Shown here one piece after another: positions 1 to 7,442 of a DNA stretch of 33,326 bases. Each line of letters opens with the position of its first letter. Within the stretch, counting starts at the first letter, position 1. Source of the DNA: Candidatus Bathyarchaeota archaeon (lineage in GTDB: Archaea > Thermoproteota > Bathyarchaeia > Bathyarchaeales > SOJC01). The notes below the pieces were generated by a model that searched no databases, was not told the DNA's origin, and saw only the letters and a list, made by a program, of their open reading frames with translations. A program made the position numbers and the translations under genes. The DNA is taken from NCBI GenBank assembly GCA_020352645.1, contig CP070683.1:1647750-1681075 (forward strand). Direction: 5' to 3'.

Positions 1-47
1 CATCTTCGTCGAACATCATATATCATCCACAAATATATTGTCTGCAG

Positions 48-62
48 ATATATTTAAATATT
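48..62 (+). promoter_or_regulatory. Archaeal TATA box upstream of the SHOCT gene
   Basis: A run of T/A matching the archaeal TATA consensus (ATATTTAAATATT) lies about 40 nt before the ATG at 97. With the usual 25-nt spacing, transcription would begin near 80 and give a short leader holding the purine-rich ribosome site GGATGAACAGGA. Assignment is by consensus and spacing only. Confidence 0.5.
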
Positions 63-96
63 ACCCATGTGCTACAATAAATAAGGATGAACAGGA

Positions 97-428
97 ATGT
101 CTGAAAAGAATCGAGATATACTCTGGATTTTCGTTTTTCTGATTGCTTTGATAAGTGTCGTGATAGTGATGATGTGGGGGCTAGGTGGCGGGTATATGTC
201 GGGGATGATGGGCATGATGGGATATGGGTGGAGCTCCATGGGTCTGATTCCTATTGCGTTTCTGGTGCTATAGCTGTCGGAGTATACTACCTCGTAACAG
301 GATCAATAAAGCGAGATAAATCAACATTAAATCGTGGTGGGAGAGCTCTTGAGATACTCAAAGAGCGATACGCGAGGGGCGAGATTACAAAAGATCAGTT
401 TTTGACTATGCGGAAGGAGCTGGAATAG
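97..428 (+). pseudogene. Met-rich membrane SHOCT-domain protein, split by a frameshift
   Basis: Reading from the ATG at 97 gives 58 residues: one strong membrane helix (about residues 9-28), then a Gly/Met-rich stretch (GGGYMSGMMGMMGYGW) and a second hydrophobic segment that hits TAG at 271. The remainder continues in the -1 frame from about 264: the rest of the second helix (AIAVGVYYLVTGSIKR), then a textbook SHOCT domain (ALEILKERYARGEITKDQF) ending at 428. The two halves together match the usual short 'two-helix plus SHOCT' protein, so one base seems to be missing around 262-272. This could be a real pseudogene, a sequencing error or programmed -1 slippage; I see no obvious slippery heptamer. 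An alternative start in the second frame at 174 is unlikely, because its N-terminus would be unrelated. The Met-rich loop and the partner gene, which overlaps by one base, suggest a metal (copper?) role; that is inference. Confidence 0.7.
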
Positions 429-1018
429 TGATTCGGAATCGGTGGATCTTAGGACTAGTGCTAGTCTCTGTGGGGATAATTGGCTTAACACTAGTCTTCT
501 TTCAACCCAAAGTTTACCGTATGGATGATACCTTTGCCATAAGTGAGAGGTATTTGATATCGCTGAACATGCGTGATTTAGCTATTGGAGAGATTATGGA
601 GTTCAAGCAGAATTTCTATGTGACATATCACGAAGAATCCACAGGAGTCGGGGCCTTTGAGATGCTCATCGACAAAGGTTCGGGACGTATCTTTCCCGAG
701 TACGGCCCAAATATGATGTGGAACGTGAAATATGGTCATGGAGGCATGATGGGAGGCTGGAGCCAAACTCCGTCAGGGCAAATGTCCTTTGATCATAATG
801 AAGCTATATTGATAGCGCAAGAGTTTCTTGACGTTTCTTACCCAGGAACAATAGCAGAGGATCTACATCAATTCTACGGATACTACACCATTCACGTCAT
901 TAAAGATGGAGAAATATATGGAATGCTCAGTGTCAATGGCTTCGATGGAGCCGTCTGGTACCATAACTGGCATGGTTCATACATCCAGAGTCGATCAGTT
1001 CATGAAGAGGGAGATTGA
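428..1018 (+). CDS. Membrane-anchored PepSY-like protein, His/Met-rich
   Basis: 196 residues starting with GTG, whose first base is the last base of the preceding TAG, so the two genes are translationally coupled. There is one N-terminal membrane anchor (about residues 7-25) and the rest should lie outside the membrane. The segment around residues 98-118 (MMWNVKYGHGGMMGGW) is rich in Met, His and Trp. The C-terminal part (about 120-185) has the pattern of a PepSY-type repeat: a helix with EAILIAQEFLD, then strands YGYYTIHVIKDGEIYGMLSVNG and a closing strand AVWYHNWHG. Together with the SHOCT partner this looks like a small extracytoplasmic metal-handling pair, often seen beside copper-transport genes in archaea. 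No metal transporter is in view, so the role is inferred. Confidence 0.6.
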   Translation: MIRNRWILGLVLVSVGIIGLTLVFFQPKVYRMDDTFAISERYLISLNMRDLAIGEIMEFKQNFYVTYHEESTGVGAFEMLIDKGSGRIFPEYGPNMMWNVKYGHGGMMGGWSQTPSGQMSFDHNEAILIAQEFLDVSYPGTIAEDLHQFYGYYTIHVIKDGEIYGMLSVNGFDGAVWYHNWHGSYIQSRSVHEEGD

Positions 1019-1135
1019 TGCGCGCGCGAAGCGGAATATCCCAAATGCCCACTTTCCGCCTTTAAATGCGAAAAAACTATCATTGTAGACTGTATTTATG
1101 AAAATAACTCAGATCTTGGTCTTAAATTGAAAAAG

Positions 1136-1210
1136 CGCCCTGGCCGGGATTTGAACCCGGGTCGAGCGGGCGACAGCCGCTTATACTAGACCGGACTATA
1201 CTACCAGGGC
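1136..1210 (-). tRNA. tRNA-Asp (GTC)
   Basis: Read on the minus strand, the 7-bp acceptor GCCCTGG/CCAGGGC closes a standard cloverleaf. The anticodon stem AGCGG/CCGCT encloses loop CTGTCGC with anticodon GTC, and the T arm CCGGG-TTCAAAT-CCCGG is canonical. The discriminator base is G (1136), as expected for tRNA-Asp. CCA is not encoded. No intron is seen. Confidence 0.95.
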
Positions 1211-1840
1211 TTTCGATTCCATAAGCAATGAGGGCTCTAATAAGTTTGTTCTTATGGTTTTTTCACAAGCAAATATGTGTGTTGTCGGAATTGCGTGTGC
1301 TTACATTCATAGAATTGATGATTTAGGCATGGAGAGAATTTTGTGTTTAAGGGGTGGGGAGCGATATCCCAAAATGCACCTAGAATAGCAGGAATCTACT
1401 GGCTTTCCTATAGGATACAGCTCTCATTCGTTTCATTTTGAGCGCCGGAGAGAGCGCATCCACAAGGTTCCCCAGATGATCATGAAAGATATGCTCGCCC
1501 AAAACATAACTATGACCATGTGGGCAGCAGAGACACTAACCTCTTCAAACATAGCTCATCAACAGAAATGTGAGCTTGGAGTCCTAAAAGCGAAATTCCT
1601 CTATTGAAATGCTAGCAACTCTGAGAATAATCCAAACAAGATATATTGTCGCTTCCGTAGCAACCGATTTATTGAAAGAAACAACCTAGTACTATTACCA
1701 CTCAGCAAATGAGAAAGGAGGAGGCGTTCTGGAGCTGAGAGGGAAGGTTCCTCTCCTATCCCTCCAACCCTCTCAGCGATGATCACCAGGCTTCTTATCC
1801 ACAGAAAGCTATTACATTTTTCCTGCCAGAAAAACCTTGG
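1211..1840. other. 630-bp stretch without a convincing gene, between two tRNAs
   Basis: No recognisable gene, repeat or RNA fold. On the plus strand a reading frame stays open from about 1390 to the TGA near 1606 with plausible protein character (FERRRERIHKVPQMIMKDML, then AQNITMTMWAAETL). It lacks an upstream start with a ribosome site; the first ATG is near 1475. It may be the tail of a decayed gene, but I do not recognise the family. A 61-codon minus-strand frame at 1601-1786 has no ribosome site and no familiar motif. Confidence 0.35.
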
Positions 1841-1929
1841 CGGGCCCGTCGGGAATTGAACCCGAGGCCCCCGGGTTAAAAGCCCGGTGCTTTAGACGTT
1901 TAGCGCTATCCTTGCTGAGCTACGGGCCC
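1841..1929 (-). tRNA. tRNA-Lys (TTT) with a 14-nt insertion in the D arm
   Basis: Minus strand. Acceptor GGGCCCG/CGGGCCC, anticodon stem CCGGG/CCCGG with loop CTTTTAA (anticodon TTT), T arm TCGGG-TTCAATT-CCCGA, discriminator G. Bases 1838-1840 encode the 3' CCA. The D arm begins GCTC-AGCAAGGATA, but the expected closing GAGC is interrupted: G, then 14 extra bases (CGCTAAACGTCTAA), then AGC. Removing those 14 bases restores a perfect 75-nt tRNA. The insert may be a very short non-canonical intron at position 22/23, or a disabling insertion. I could find only three pairs (GCT/AGC) of a possible bulge-helix-bulge, so splicing is unproven. Confidence 0.88.
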
Positions 1930-2088
1930 ACCTGAATTCACAGTTAAAAGCCAAAGTCAACGTTTTTTAAGTTTGTGTTCTTTCTCAGGAGCATCCTGTT
2001 TTTGTGAATAGAAGTTTTCCACGAATGTTCTATATTTCTGTCAAGAGAAAGAAAAAATCATGAATCGTGGAAACTCGAGTGCTATTGC

Positions 2089-2850
2089 TTAATATGTAAA
2101 TTTGTCTCCTCCAGCAAAGATGCGCTCCATAACCATATTTAGATTCGTCATCCCTTCGTTTGTTCTTGCTGAAACAGGCGTGAGGGGGAAACGGAGTCCG
2201 AGTCTATATACAGCCTGCATTATGTCACGGCTGAGCAAGCGCTTGGCGCCTTTCAGTTTCTCGTTGATAGCAGTCTCTAGGGTGTCAGGCTTCGAAGACC
2301 AGTCTACTATGCTGTCAACATCTTCTTGTGGCAAAACATCACACTTGGACAGTATATGAACTTGGGGGATGAGAAATCGGTTGTATACAGCAGCAGAAAG
2401 AAAAAGGTTAGATACATAGTTTAGGGGGTTGAGAGAAAAAATCGCGTCAAAAAGGTAGACAATGGATTTTAGCTCCTTGGTCAGTTCTGCTACAATGTAA
2501 GGTCCACTGGCTCTGAAGGCGAAAAGCTCCATTTGTCCTGGGGTGTCAACTAACACTAGATCCGCCTTCAAGTCTTGAATTTCGCTGCTTAGTGCTTCTG
2601 ATTGTTCAGCGATTAGATCAGCGGCCATGATCAGAGCCCCGTTCGGTCCTAATTGGTGTGTTTTCATCAGGGTGGAAATATCCACATAGTCTCTGACATC
2701 AAGGTCAGGTGTATATGGCAATACCACTACACCGGGATCCAAATTTATCGTTGCTACGTTTTGTTTTGAAGTTCTCAACCATTGTGAAAACGCGTATGTG
2801 AGGAAACTCTTTCCTGAACCTGCTGTACCTACAATGAAGGTGATGTACAT
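2089..2850 (-). CDS. GPN-loop GTPase (archaeal Gpn/PAB0955 type)
   Basis: 253 residues, the usual length for archaeal GPN-loop GTPases, which form homodimers and hydrolyse GTP. The P-loop GTAGSGKS is at 8-15, the diagnostic Gly-Pro-Asn insertion at 68-70 (HQLGPNGA), switch/Walker B DTPGQ at 102-106, and the guanine-specificity motif SKCD at 168-171. The eukaryotic relatives Gpn1-3 assist RNA polymerase II assembly and nuclear import; the archaeal role is not settled. The ATG at 2850 puts the P-loop at the normal distance from the N-terminus. It is a single gene: 81 bp separate it from the upstream CinA-like gene on the same strand, and the tRNA-Lys lies downstream. Confidence 0.93.
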   Translation of the reverse strand: MYITFIVGTAGSGKSFLTYAFSQWLRTSKQNVATINLDPGVVVLPYTPDLDVRDYVDISTLMKTHQLGPNGALIMAADLIAEQSEALSSEIQDLKADLVLVDTPGQMELFAFRASGPYIVAELTKELKSIVYLFDAIFSLNPLNYVSNLFLSAAVYNRFLIPQVHILSKCDVLPQEDVDSIVDWSSKPDTLETAINEKLKGAKRLLSRDIMQAVYRLGLRFPLTPVSARTNEGMTNLNMVMERIFAGGDKFTY

Positions 2851-2931
2851 TGCTATTCACAGCATATAGCTGATGTTAAGTGTGTTTCTTGCCTATTTCC
2901 TTTTAACGGAAGGCTACTACCTCTGCGTGAT

Positions 2932-3792
2932 TCAAGGGTCTGCTGCTTTACGTATTCTGGCTTTGCCGCCTTTTGCGTGGATCACTTCCGAAATCTGAAC
3001 GAGCGCTCTGCCGACCCGTCTTTTCGCGCTATTAGTCTCTTTTCCTATTGTAGAAATGTGCAATTCGACTTTTGGCCTTTTTTCCGAGCCCTTAGGGTGA
3101 GATTTAATGTATATGTAGGGATTATCGTGCATGACTTCATCGATGAGAGGAGCAATTTCTGACTCCATTATCCCCGAAACATAGAGGCTTGTTTCGAAGA
3201 AGAATCTGCTTCCCGCAGCTTTCAAAGACGGTGCGACCGAGTTTTCGAAGATCGCCTTCATTTCTGACGGGACACCAGGTAGTGCGAAAAGAAAAATCTT
3301 GCCTTTCTTAAGAGCAATTCCCGGAGCAGTGCCGACTGGGTTTGGCAAAGGCTCAGCTAGCTCTGGAATCATGGCCATCTTAGTTCTGGCCGGGGTCAGC
3401 TCAAGCTTTTCACGATCCATCTCCTCTGCATATTGACGGTACTTCTTCTCAACCATTTTCAAAGCGTCTTCATTTGTATGCAGCTTGGATTTGAATGCCT
3501 CTGCAATGCCTTCTAGCGTCTTATCATCAAATGTCGGTCCTAGTCCACCAGTGGTTATTATGAAATCTGCATTTCGAGCGATTGCCGCTTTGACTACCGC
3601 TGATATTTCATCAACTTCATCCTGAACTATTGTTATCAGGCTGACAGTCAGGCCAAGCGAGGTTATTCTTTTCGATATCCAATGTGCATTCGTGTTAGGA
3701 GTTTTTCCTATGAGCAATTCGTTGCCTATAGAGATTATCTCTACCCTCTTTTTCGGCTCGTTGTTTTCCGCTGACACAATTTTCTCTCTCAA
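2932..3792 (-). CDS. CinA N-terminal (MoCF-type) domain protein
   Basis: A MoCF_biosynth/molybdopterin-binding fold of the CinA family. The core starts VEIISIGNELLIGKTPNTNA and includes TTGGLGPTFDD, which binds the nucleotide/pterin-like ligand in the family, followed by NPVGTAPGIAL and ALPGVPSEM. Only the N-terminal CinA domain is present; the C-terminal NMN-deamidase domain of bacterial CinA is absent, as is usual in archaea. Relatives have been linked to ADP-ribose/NAD-derivative hydrolysis or molybdopterin chemistry, so the substrate here is open. The longest frame uses TTG at 3792; a GTG at 3777 with a purine-rich stretch upstream is an equally likely start. Confidence 0.85.
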   Translation of the reverse strand: MREKIVSAENNEPKKRVEIISIGNELLIGKTPNTNAHWISKRITSLGLTVSLITIVQDEVDEISAVVKAAIARNADFIITTGGLGPTFDDKTLEGIAEAFKSKLHTNEDALKMVEKKYRQYAEEMDREKLELTPARTKMAMIPELAEPLPNPVGTAPGIALKKGKIFLFALPGVPSEMKAIFENSVAPSLKAAGSRFFFETSLYVSGIMESEIAPLIDEVMHDNPYIYIKSHPKGSEKRPKVELHISTIGKETNSAKRRVGRALVQISEVIHAKGGKARIRKAADP

Positions 3793-3862
3793 GCTATAGT
3801 TGAAGAAAAAGAATAAAAAGCCAGTTATCTAGACCGCTGACCAAGGCTTCCATTTCGATGAA

Positions 3863-4069
3863 CTATTTCTTCTTGGCCAGCCACCATTTCAGGTATTCTT
3901 TTTGTGCCTTCTTGCGCTTTTCGCTTTCCGTGTCTCTCCCTGGACGCAATTGTTGTCTAAGCTCAAACAGCTCTTGTTGTGTCACTGAAAGTCCACAGCT
4001 CTTACATGCATAGTGTTTTGTCATGGAAATGTATTGCATTTGGCCGCCACATTCTGGACAGTAAGGCAT
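3863..4069 (-). CDS. Small zinc-ribbon protein
   Basis: 68 residues. The N-terminal half is a zinc ribbon with two CxxC knuckles, CPEC (4-7) and CKSC (22-25). The C-terminal half is highly charged and basic, rich in Lys/Arg/Glu/Gln and probably helical, ending WWLAKKK. This looks like a nucleic-acid- or ribosome-associated adaptor rather than an enzyme. It sits on the same strand as the flanking CinA-like and radical SAM genes, about 70-100 bp from each. The specific function is not recognised. Confidence 0.7.
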   Translation of the reverse strand: MPYCPECGGQMQYISMTKHYACKSCGLSVTQQELFELRQQLRPGRDTESEKRKKAQKEYLKWWLAKKK

Positions 4070-4172
4070 CTTCTTGATTTCTTCCTTGACATAAGGAGTT
4101 GATTCAAAGAAAAATAGCTTTTGGTTTGGAGATGATGGTTGAAATTCCAGGCTTCACCTGTTCCGCCATGCT

Positions 4173-5261
4173 TCATGTTATGAAGTTTACCAATCCAGCC
4201 TTTCTGGCTAATTCTGTTGCCTTACGCTTTTCTTCAGTGGTTAACCTTCTTCTCAACTCGGGGATTTCGTGTGCTCTCCACTCTGGTCTATATTGAAACA
4301 TGATATTTGTTCGCGTTGAGGGTCCGATCTCCTTGTTTATCCATTCTAATATCGGTTTGACACAGCAATCTAGGTGACTTGGCAATACTAGGATTCGAAC
4401 AAGCAATTCACCGAACCTCTTTGCATGCATGTGATTGGTGGTGCAGGTCTTCCAATAGTTGGGAGCTTCAGATATTCGCGTTGCGCACTTGTCGTTTCCA
4501 TACTTGAAATCAAGTAGATAGAGATCCACAAAGCCCGCAAGAAGTTTGCGTGTTGCGTCACTATAGTATGCGTTGGAGTTCCAAACAACTGGCACGTTTG
4601 TGTTTACGTGTTTGAATGTTTGAAGCCATTTTGGCAGCCAAGGAGTTGGATCTCCGCCAACCAAGTTAGCATTTCTGCATCCTTGTCTTCGGAGTTGTTC
4701 AATTTTCCCTGCTAGATGCTTTATAGAGCAAATCTCACCAGTTTCCATCCACTGAGAAATACTCCAGTTCTGGCAGTGACGGCACCGCATCGTGCAGCCT
4801 AACGTGAATATAGTTCCAGAAGGTACAAGTTCAGGTTCTTCACCCATGTGTTGGAAAATGGATGCCACAGCAAGATCTTTACCGCATTTGCAATAGCCAA
4901 GCTTTCCTTCGTTTCTGTTGATCTTACATTGTCTTCGGCACAGCTGACAGTTGCCTAGAATGCGATTGGCAATCTCGATTTTCAGGTCTAAGAAGGACTG
5001 AAGAGGAGTTTCTAGGTTATCGATGGGTTCCTGACGATTGTGGATCTTTTTCTCTAGCTGAGAGAAGTTGGTCAAGAGCTGTTTGTGTACTTTCCATAGT
5101 TCTTCAAGCGAATCTTGTTTGCTATATGATGAAGCGATTTTTCTTGCGATGGTGAACTTGGCTGGTCTGTCGTTTTGTACAACGGCGAAGTATCTGGGCA
5201 TGCTTCTGCGCACGGCTTTGTCCCTCAACACAGCAGTTGCGTCTGGCCTCAGGGTTGCCAC
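4173..5261 (-). CDS. Radical SAM protein, PflA-like (COG1313 type)
   Basis: 362 residues from a GTG start preceded by a strong AGAGGAG site 7-8 nt away. The 4Fe-4S/SAM motif CTMRCRHC (C156, C160, C163) is intact. Before it is the accessory Cys cluster typical of 'putative pyruvate-formate-lyase activating enzyme' relatives: CQLCRRQC, then GYCKC, around residues 105-126. The N-terminal ~100 residues are a charged, probably helical extension. Later family landmarks include GGDPTPWLPKWL, where SAM is contacted, and VWNSNAYY. Despite the family name no glycyl-radical enzyme is visible, so the substrate is unknown. It stands next to a second PflA-like radical SAM gene on the same strand. Confidence 0.85.
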   Translation of the reverse strand: MATLRPDATAVLRDKAVRRSMPRYFAVVQNDRPAKFTIARKIASSYSKQDSLEELWKVHKQLLTNFSQLEKKIHNRQEPIDNLETPLQSFLDLKIEIANRILGNCQLCRRQCKINRNEGKLGYCKCGKDLAVASIFQHMGEEPELVPSGTIFTLGCTMRCRHCQNWSISQWMETGEICSIKHLAGKIEQLRRQGCRNANLVGGDPTPWLPKWLQTFKHVNTNVPVVWNSNAYYSDATRKLLAGFVDLYLLDFKYGNDKCATRISEAPNYWKTCTTNHMHAKRFGELLVRILVLPSHLDCCVKPILEWINKEIGPSTRTNIMFQYRPEWRAHEIPELRRRLTTEEKRKATELARKAGLVNFIT

Positions 5262-5334
5262 AATGTTGCTCCTCTGAAAGAGTTATTGGCAAACGTGAAT
5301 TTATACGGTAGCTTCTCCGTGTGACTCTTTGGAA

Positions 5335-6390
5335 TCAGAACAAGGCATATGGGTAGGCAACGGTAGCTGAGTGCAGCTCGCCTTTTATGGCTATATTGTG
5401 TCCGCATGCGGGACAACGCATGTCTTTTGTAAGGTTCCATTTCGTAATTTCGAAGCTGAAACGTTTTATCAACAGCTCATGACAGTTTGGACAATAGGTG
5501 TTTTCAAACCTGTGACCCGGCACATTCCCCATATATACATAGTTCTGACCTACTTCGCTGACTATTCTGAATGCTTCTTCCATTGTTGAAACTGGGGTTG
5601 TCGTTGTTCCAGTCATCTTATAGTCTGGGTGGAATCTTAGTAGATGGAAGGGAGTGTCTTGGCCTAAATTGTCATGCACCCATCTGGCAAGCTCCTTGAT
5701 TCTTTCCATGGAATCACCGAGTTTTGGCACGATGAGGTTGGTGATTTCTATGTGGATGTTGTTTCTTTTCATCTCAAGTAGTGACTCAAAGATGGGTTCG
5801 ACTGAAGGGACTGAGGAAAACCTAAGATAAAACTCGGGGTCTGCGCCTCCTTTGAAGTCCACTGTCGCGGCATCTAGATATGGAGCGATTGTCTTAATGG
5901 ATTCGTGGGTCATGTACCCGTTGGTTACGTAGGTGTTGAAGAAGCCCACTGGATGAGCGATTTTTGCCGTGTCCAGTGAGTATTCAAAGAATATTGTAGG
6001 TTCAGTATAAGTGTAGCTTATTCCATGGCAGCCATTGTCTCTTGTAGCCTTGATTACTTCTTGGGGAGGGAAGTCATGTCCTGCAACTTCCTTCTCTTGG
6101 CTTATCATCCAATTATCGCAGAATTGACAGCGAAAGTTGCACCCTACGGTGGCTATTGACATGACAAGCGCTCCTGGATGGAAATGATAGAGAGGCTTCT
6201 TTGTTATAGGGTCAACGCAGGCAGATGACGCCTTTGCGTAGTTCAAGGTATAGAGTCTGCCTTGCAGATTTTTCCGGACTGAGCAAAACCCAACTTGACC
6301 GTCATTTATTTTGCAGTGACGGTTGCATAAATAGCAATGCACTTTATTCTCCTCAAGTGTCTCGTAAAGCATTGCTTCTTGAAGGGTCAA
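5335..6390 (-). CDS. amrS: AmmeMemoRadiSam-system radical SAM enzyme
   Basis: 351 residues. The radical SAM motif CNFRCQFC is at C84, C88, C91, preceded by the family's Cys-rich lead (CYLCNRHCKIND, then GQVGFC). Other hallmarks are GISYTYTEPTIFFEY, FNTYVTNGY, the FHLLRFHPDYKM block, and a C-terminal zinc ribbon (CPNC...CPACGHN). These are diagnostic of the radical SAM member of the AmmeMemoRadiSam trio (with AMMECR1 and Memo proteins), whose reaction is not established. Neither partner is in this window. The frame starts with TTG at 6390; an ATG at 6372 is an alternative, but TTG fits the usual N-terminus (xLQEAMLYE). It diverges from the regulator/Hsp20 operon. Confidence 0.88.
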   Translation of the reverse strand: MTLQEAMLYETLEENKVHCYLCNRHCKINDGQVGFCSVRKNLQGRLYTLNYAKASSACVDPITKKPLYHFHPGALVMSIATVGCNFRCQFCDNWMISQEKEVAGHDFPPQEVIKATRDNGCHGISYTYTEPTIFFEYSLDTAKIAHPVGFFNTYVTNGYMTHESIKTIAPYLDAATVDFKGGADPEFYLRFSSVPSVEPIFESLLEMKRNNIHIEITNLIVPKLGDSMERIKELARWVHDNLGQDTPFHLLRFHPDYKMTGTTTTPVSTMEEAFRIVSEVGQNYVYMGNVPGHRFENTYCPNCHELLIKRFSFEITKWNLTKDMRCPACGHNIAIKGELHSATVAYPYALF

Positions 6391-6446
6391 GTTGGTATCC
6401 TACGTTGGAGTTATTGCGATCTCTGTACTTATGGCTTTTCAGAAGG

Positions 6447-6458
6447 CTTAAATATTAC
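6447..6458 (+). promoter_or_regulatory. TATA box of the regulator-Hsp20 operon
   Basis: GCTTAAATATTA resembles a BRE/TATA element. Its centre is about 35 nt before the ATG at 6487, so the transcript would have a very short leader. It overlaps the first operator by four bases. Confidence 0.5.
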
Positions 6459-6482
6459 CATTTGGTAATTACCATTTGGTAA
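6455..6482 (+). repeat. Two abutting perfect 14-bp palindromes, probable operator
   Basis: The palindrome TTACCATTTGGTAA occurs at 6455-6468 and again, without any gap, at 6469-6482. The pair fills the space between the TATA box and the start codon of the ArsR-like gene, exactly where a repressor would block polymerase. A 14-bp period between centres (about 1.3 turns) suggests two dimers on offset faces of DNA. Autoregulation by the first gene product is inferred from position. Confidence 0.8.
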
Positions 6483-6486
6483 TAAC

Positions 6487-6909
6487 ATGACCTTGAAGCT
6501 GTTACTTGTCGAGAATGGCAATGTTCTAGTGGAGCTACCACTTTCCGCTGAGGCTTGGCCGCAGGATACTCTACAGAGAGAGCTTGATTTTTTCGAGAGC
6601 GAGTTTGACCGATTTACAAAGCTCTTTGATGCTCTCTCCCACAAAACTAGGCTGAGGATGGTGAAGAGATTGTGTGAACAGGATGACAACACGCTTGGCT
6701 TTACTGACTTCATCAAGGACTTGGGGCTGAACCCCAAGATTGTCTGGCAGAACACAAAGAAACTCTGCGCTAGCGGTTTAATGGCAAAGAGCGAAAATGG
6801 CAAGTACGGCTTCTCAGATTCAGGGAAGGCTGAGTTTCTAATGCTGAGCCTTGTTCTCAGACGTTTCCGAGAGGCTATTGAGACAATAGAAGGAGGTGAG
6901 AGACTTTGA
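6487..6909 (+). CDS. ArsR-like winged-helix regulator of the Hsp20 operon
   Basis: 140 residues. A central winged helix (about 38-120) contains the ArsR-family entry LFDALSHKTRLRMVKRL, a recognition-helix region around NPKIVWQNTKKLCASGLM and a wing ENGKYGFSDSGK. The N-terminal 35 residues (an acidic amphipathic stretch) are not typical of ArsR. No cysteine pair for metal sensing is seen. It overlaps the Hsp20 gene by 4 bp, and two abutting palindromes lie directly before its start. The layout parallels the archaeal heat-shock repressor Phr, which controls hsp20 and its own gene; orthology to Phr is not shown by the sequence. A stress-responsive autorepressor is the best inference. Confidence 0.8.
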   Translation: MTLKLLLVENGNVLVELPLSAEAWPQDTLQRELDFFESEFDRFTKLFDALSHKTRLRMVKRLCEQDDNTLGFTDFIKDLGLNPKIVWQNTKKLCASGLMAKSENGKYGFSDSGKAEFLMLSLVLRRFREAIETIEGGERL

Positions 6910-7424
6910 CGAAACATTATGAGGATGACGAGATTTTCCAAGACATAGACAGCTTCTACAAACGTATTGTCGAACGCATGTTCAAGGAAATGAAGGATTT
7001 CGAAACTGCTATTCAAGGCGGAAAACTGAAGGGACATTGGAAGGTCAATCAAATTGACAAGCCTGGAATGAAAGGATATGTGATGCGAGGTCGGTTTCAG
7101 ACTGGTAACGAACCGACGCAGATTCCCAAAAGTGCTCTGAACGAGAAACGCGAACCGCTTACAGATATCTTTGATGAGAAGGACAAAATAAGGATCTATA
7201 TCGAGTTGCCTGGCGTTGACAAGAAGGAGATCAAGCTTGATGTTACAGACCATGCAATTGAGGTGAAGGCCAAAGATTTCTTCAAACGCGTGCAGCTACC
7301 AGCTGAAAGTGTTGACCGGGAAAAGGCAAGCGCTACATGCAAGAATGGTGTTCTCGAGATCAGCGTTCCAAAGATCGAGAAGATTGGCAAGGATGCGGAA
7401 AGACGCAGCATTGCGATTGACTAG
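6906..7424 (+). CDS. Hsp20/alpha-crystallin small heat shock protein
   Basis: 172 residues beginning with TTG in the overlap TTGA with the upstream stop. A strong GGAGGTGA site at 6892-6899 decides this start. The N-terminal ~80 residues are charged and probably flexible. The alpha-crystallin domain covers about 82-157, with IYIELPGVDKKEIKLDV and the conserved GVLEISVPK at 148-156. There is no obvious C-terminal I-x-I/V tail beyond ERRSIAID. It is an ATP-independent holdase that keeps unfolding proteins soluble. It is co-transcribed with the regulator and probably with the TraB-like gene 18 bp downstream. Confidence 0.93.
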   Translation: MTKHYEDDEIFQDIDSFYKRIVERMFKEMKDFETAIQGGKLKGHWKVNQIDKPGMKGYVMRGRFQTGNEPTQIPKSALNEKREPLTDIFDEKDKIRIYIELPGVDKKEIKLDVTDHAIEVKAKDFFKRVQLPAESVDREKASATCKNGVLEISVPKIEKIGKDAERRSIAID

Positions 7425-7442
7425 AAGGAGCCTTGATGTGCC

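Noticed and set aside
1311-1330. C/D box small RNA suggested by a TGATGA motif
   Set aside because: The base before TGATGA is not a purine and no CTGA box follows at a fitting distance.
6429-7253. Long open frame on the minus strand opposite the ArsR-like and Hsp20 genes
   Set aside because: Leu/Ser/Phe-rich, no known motif, and lies antisense to two clearly recognised genes.
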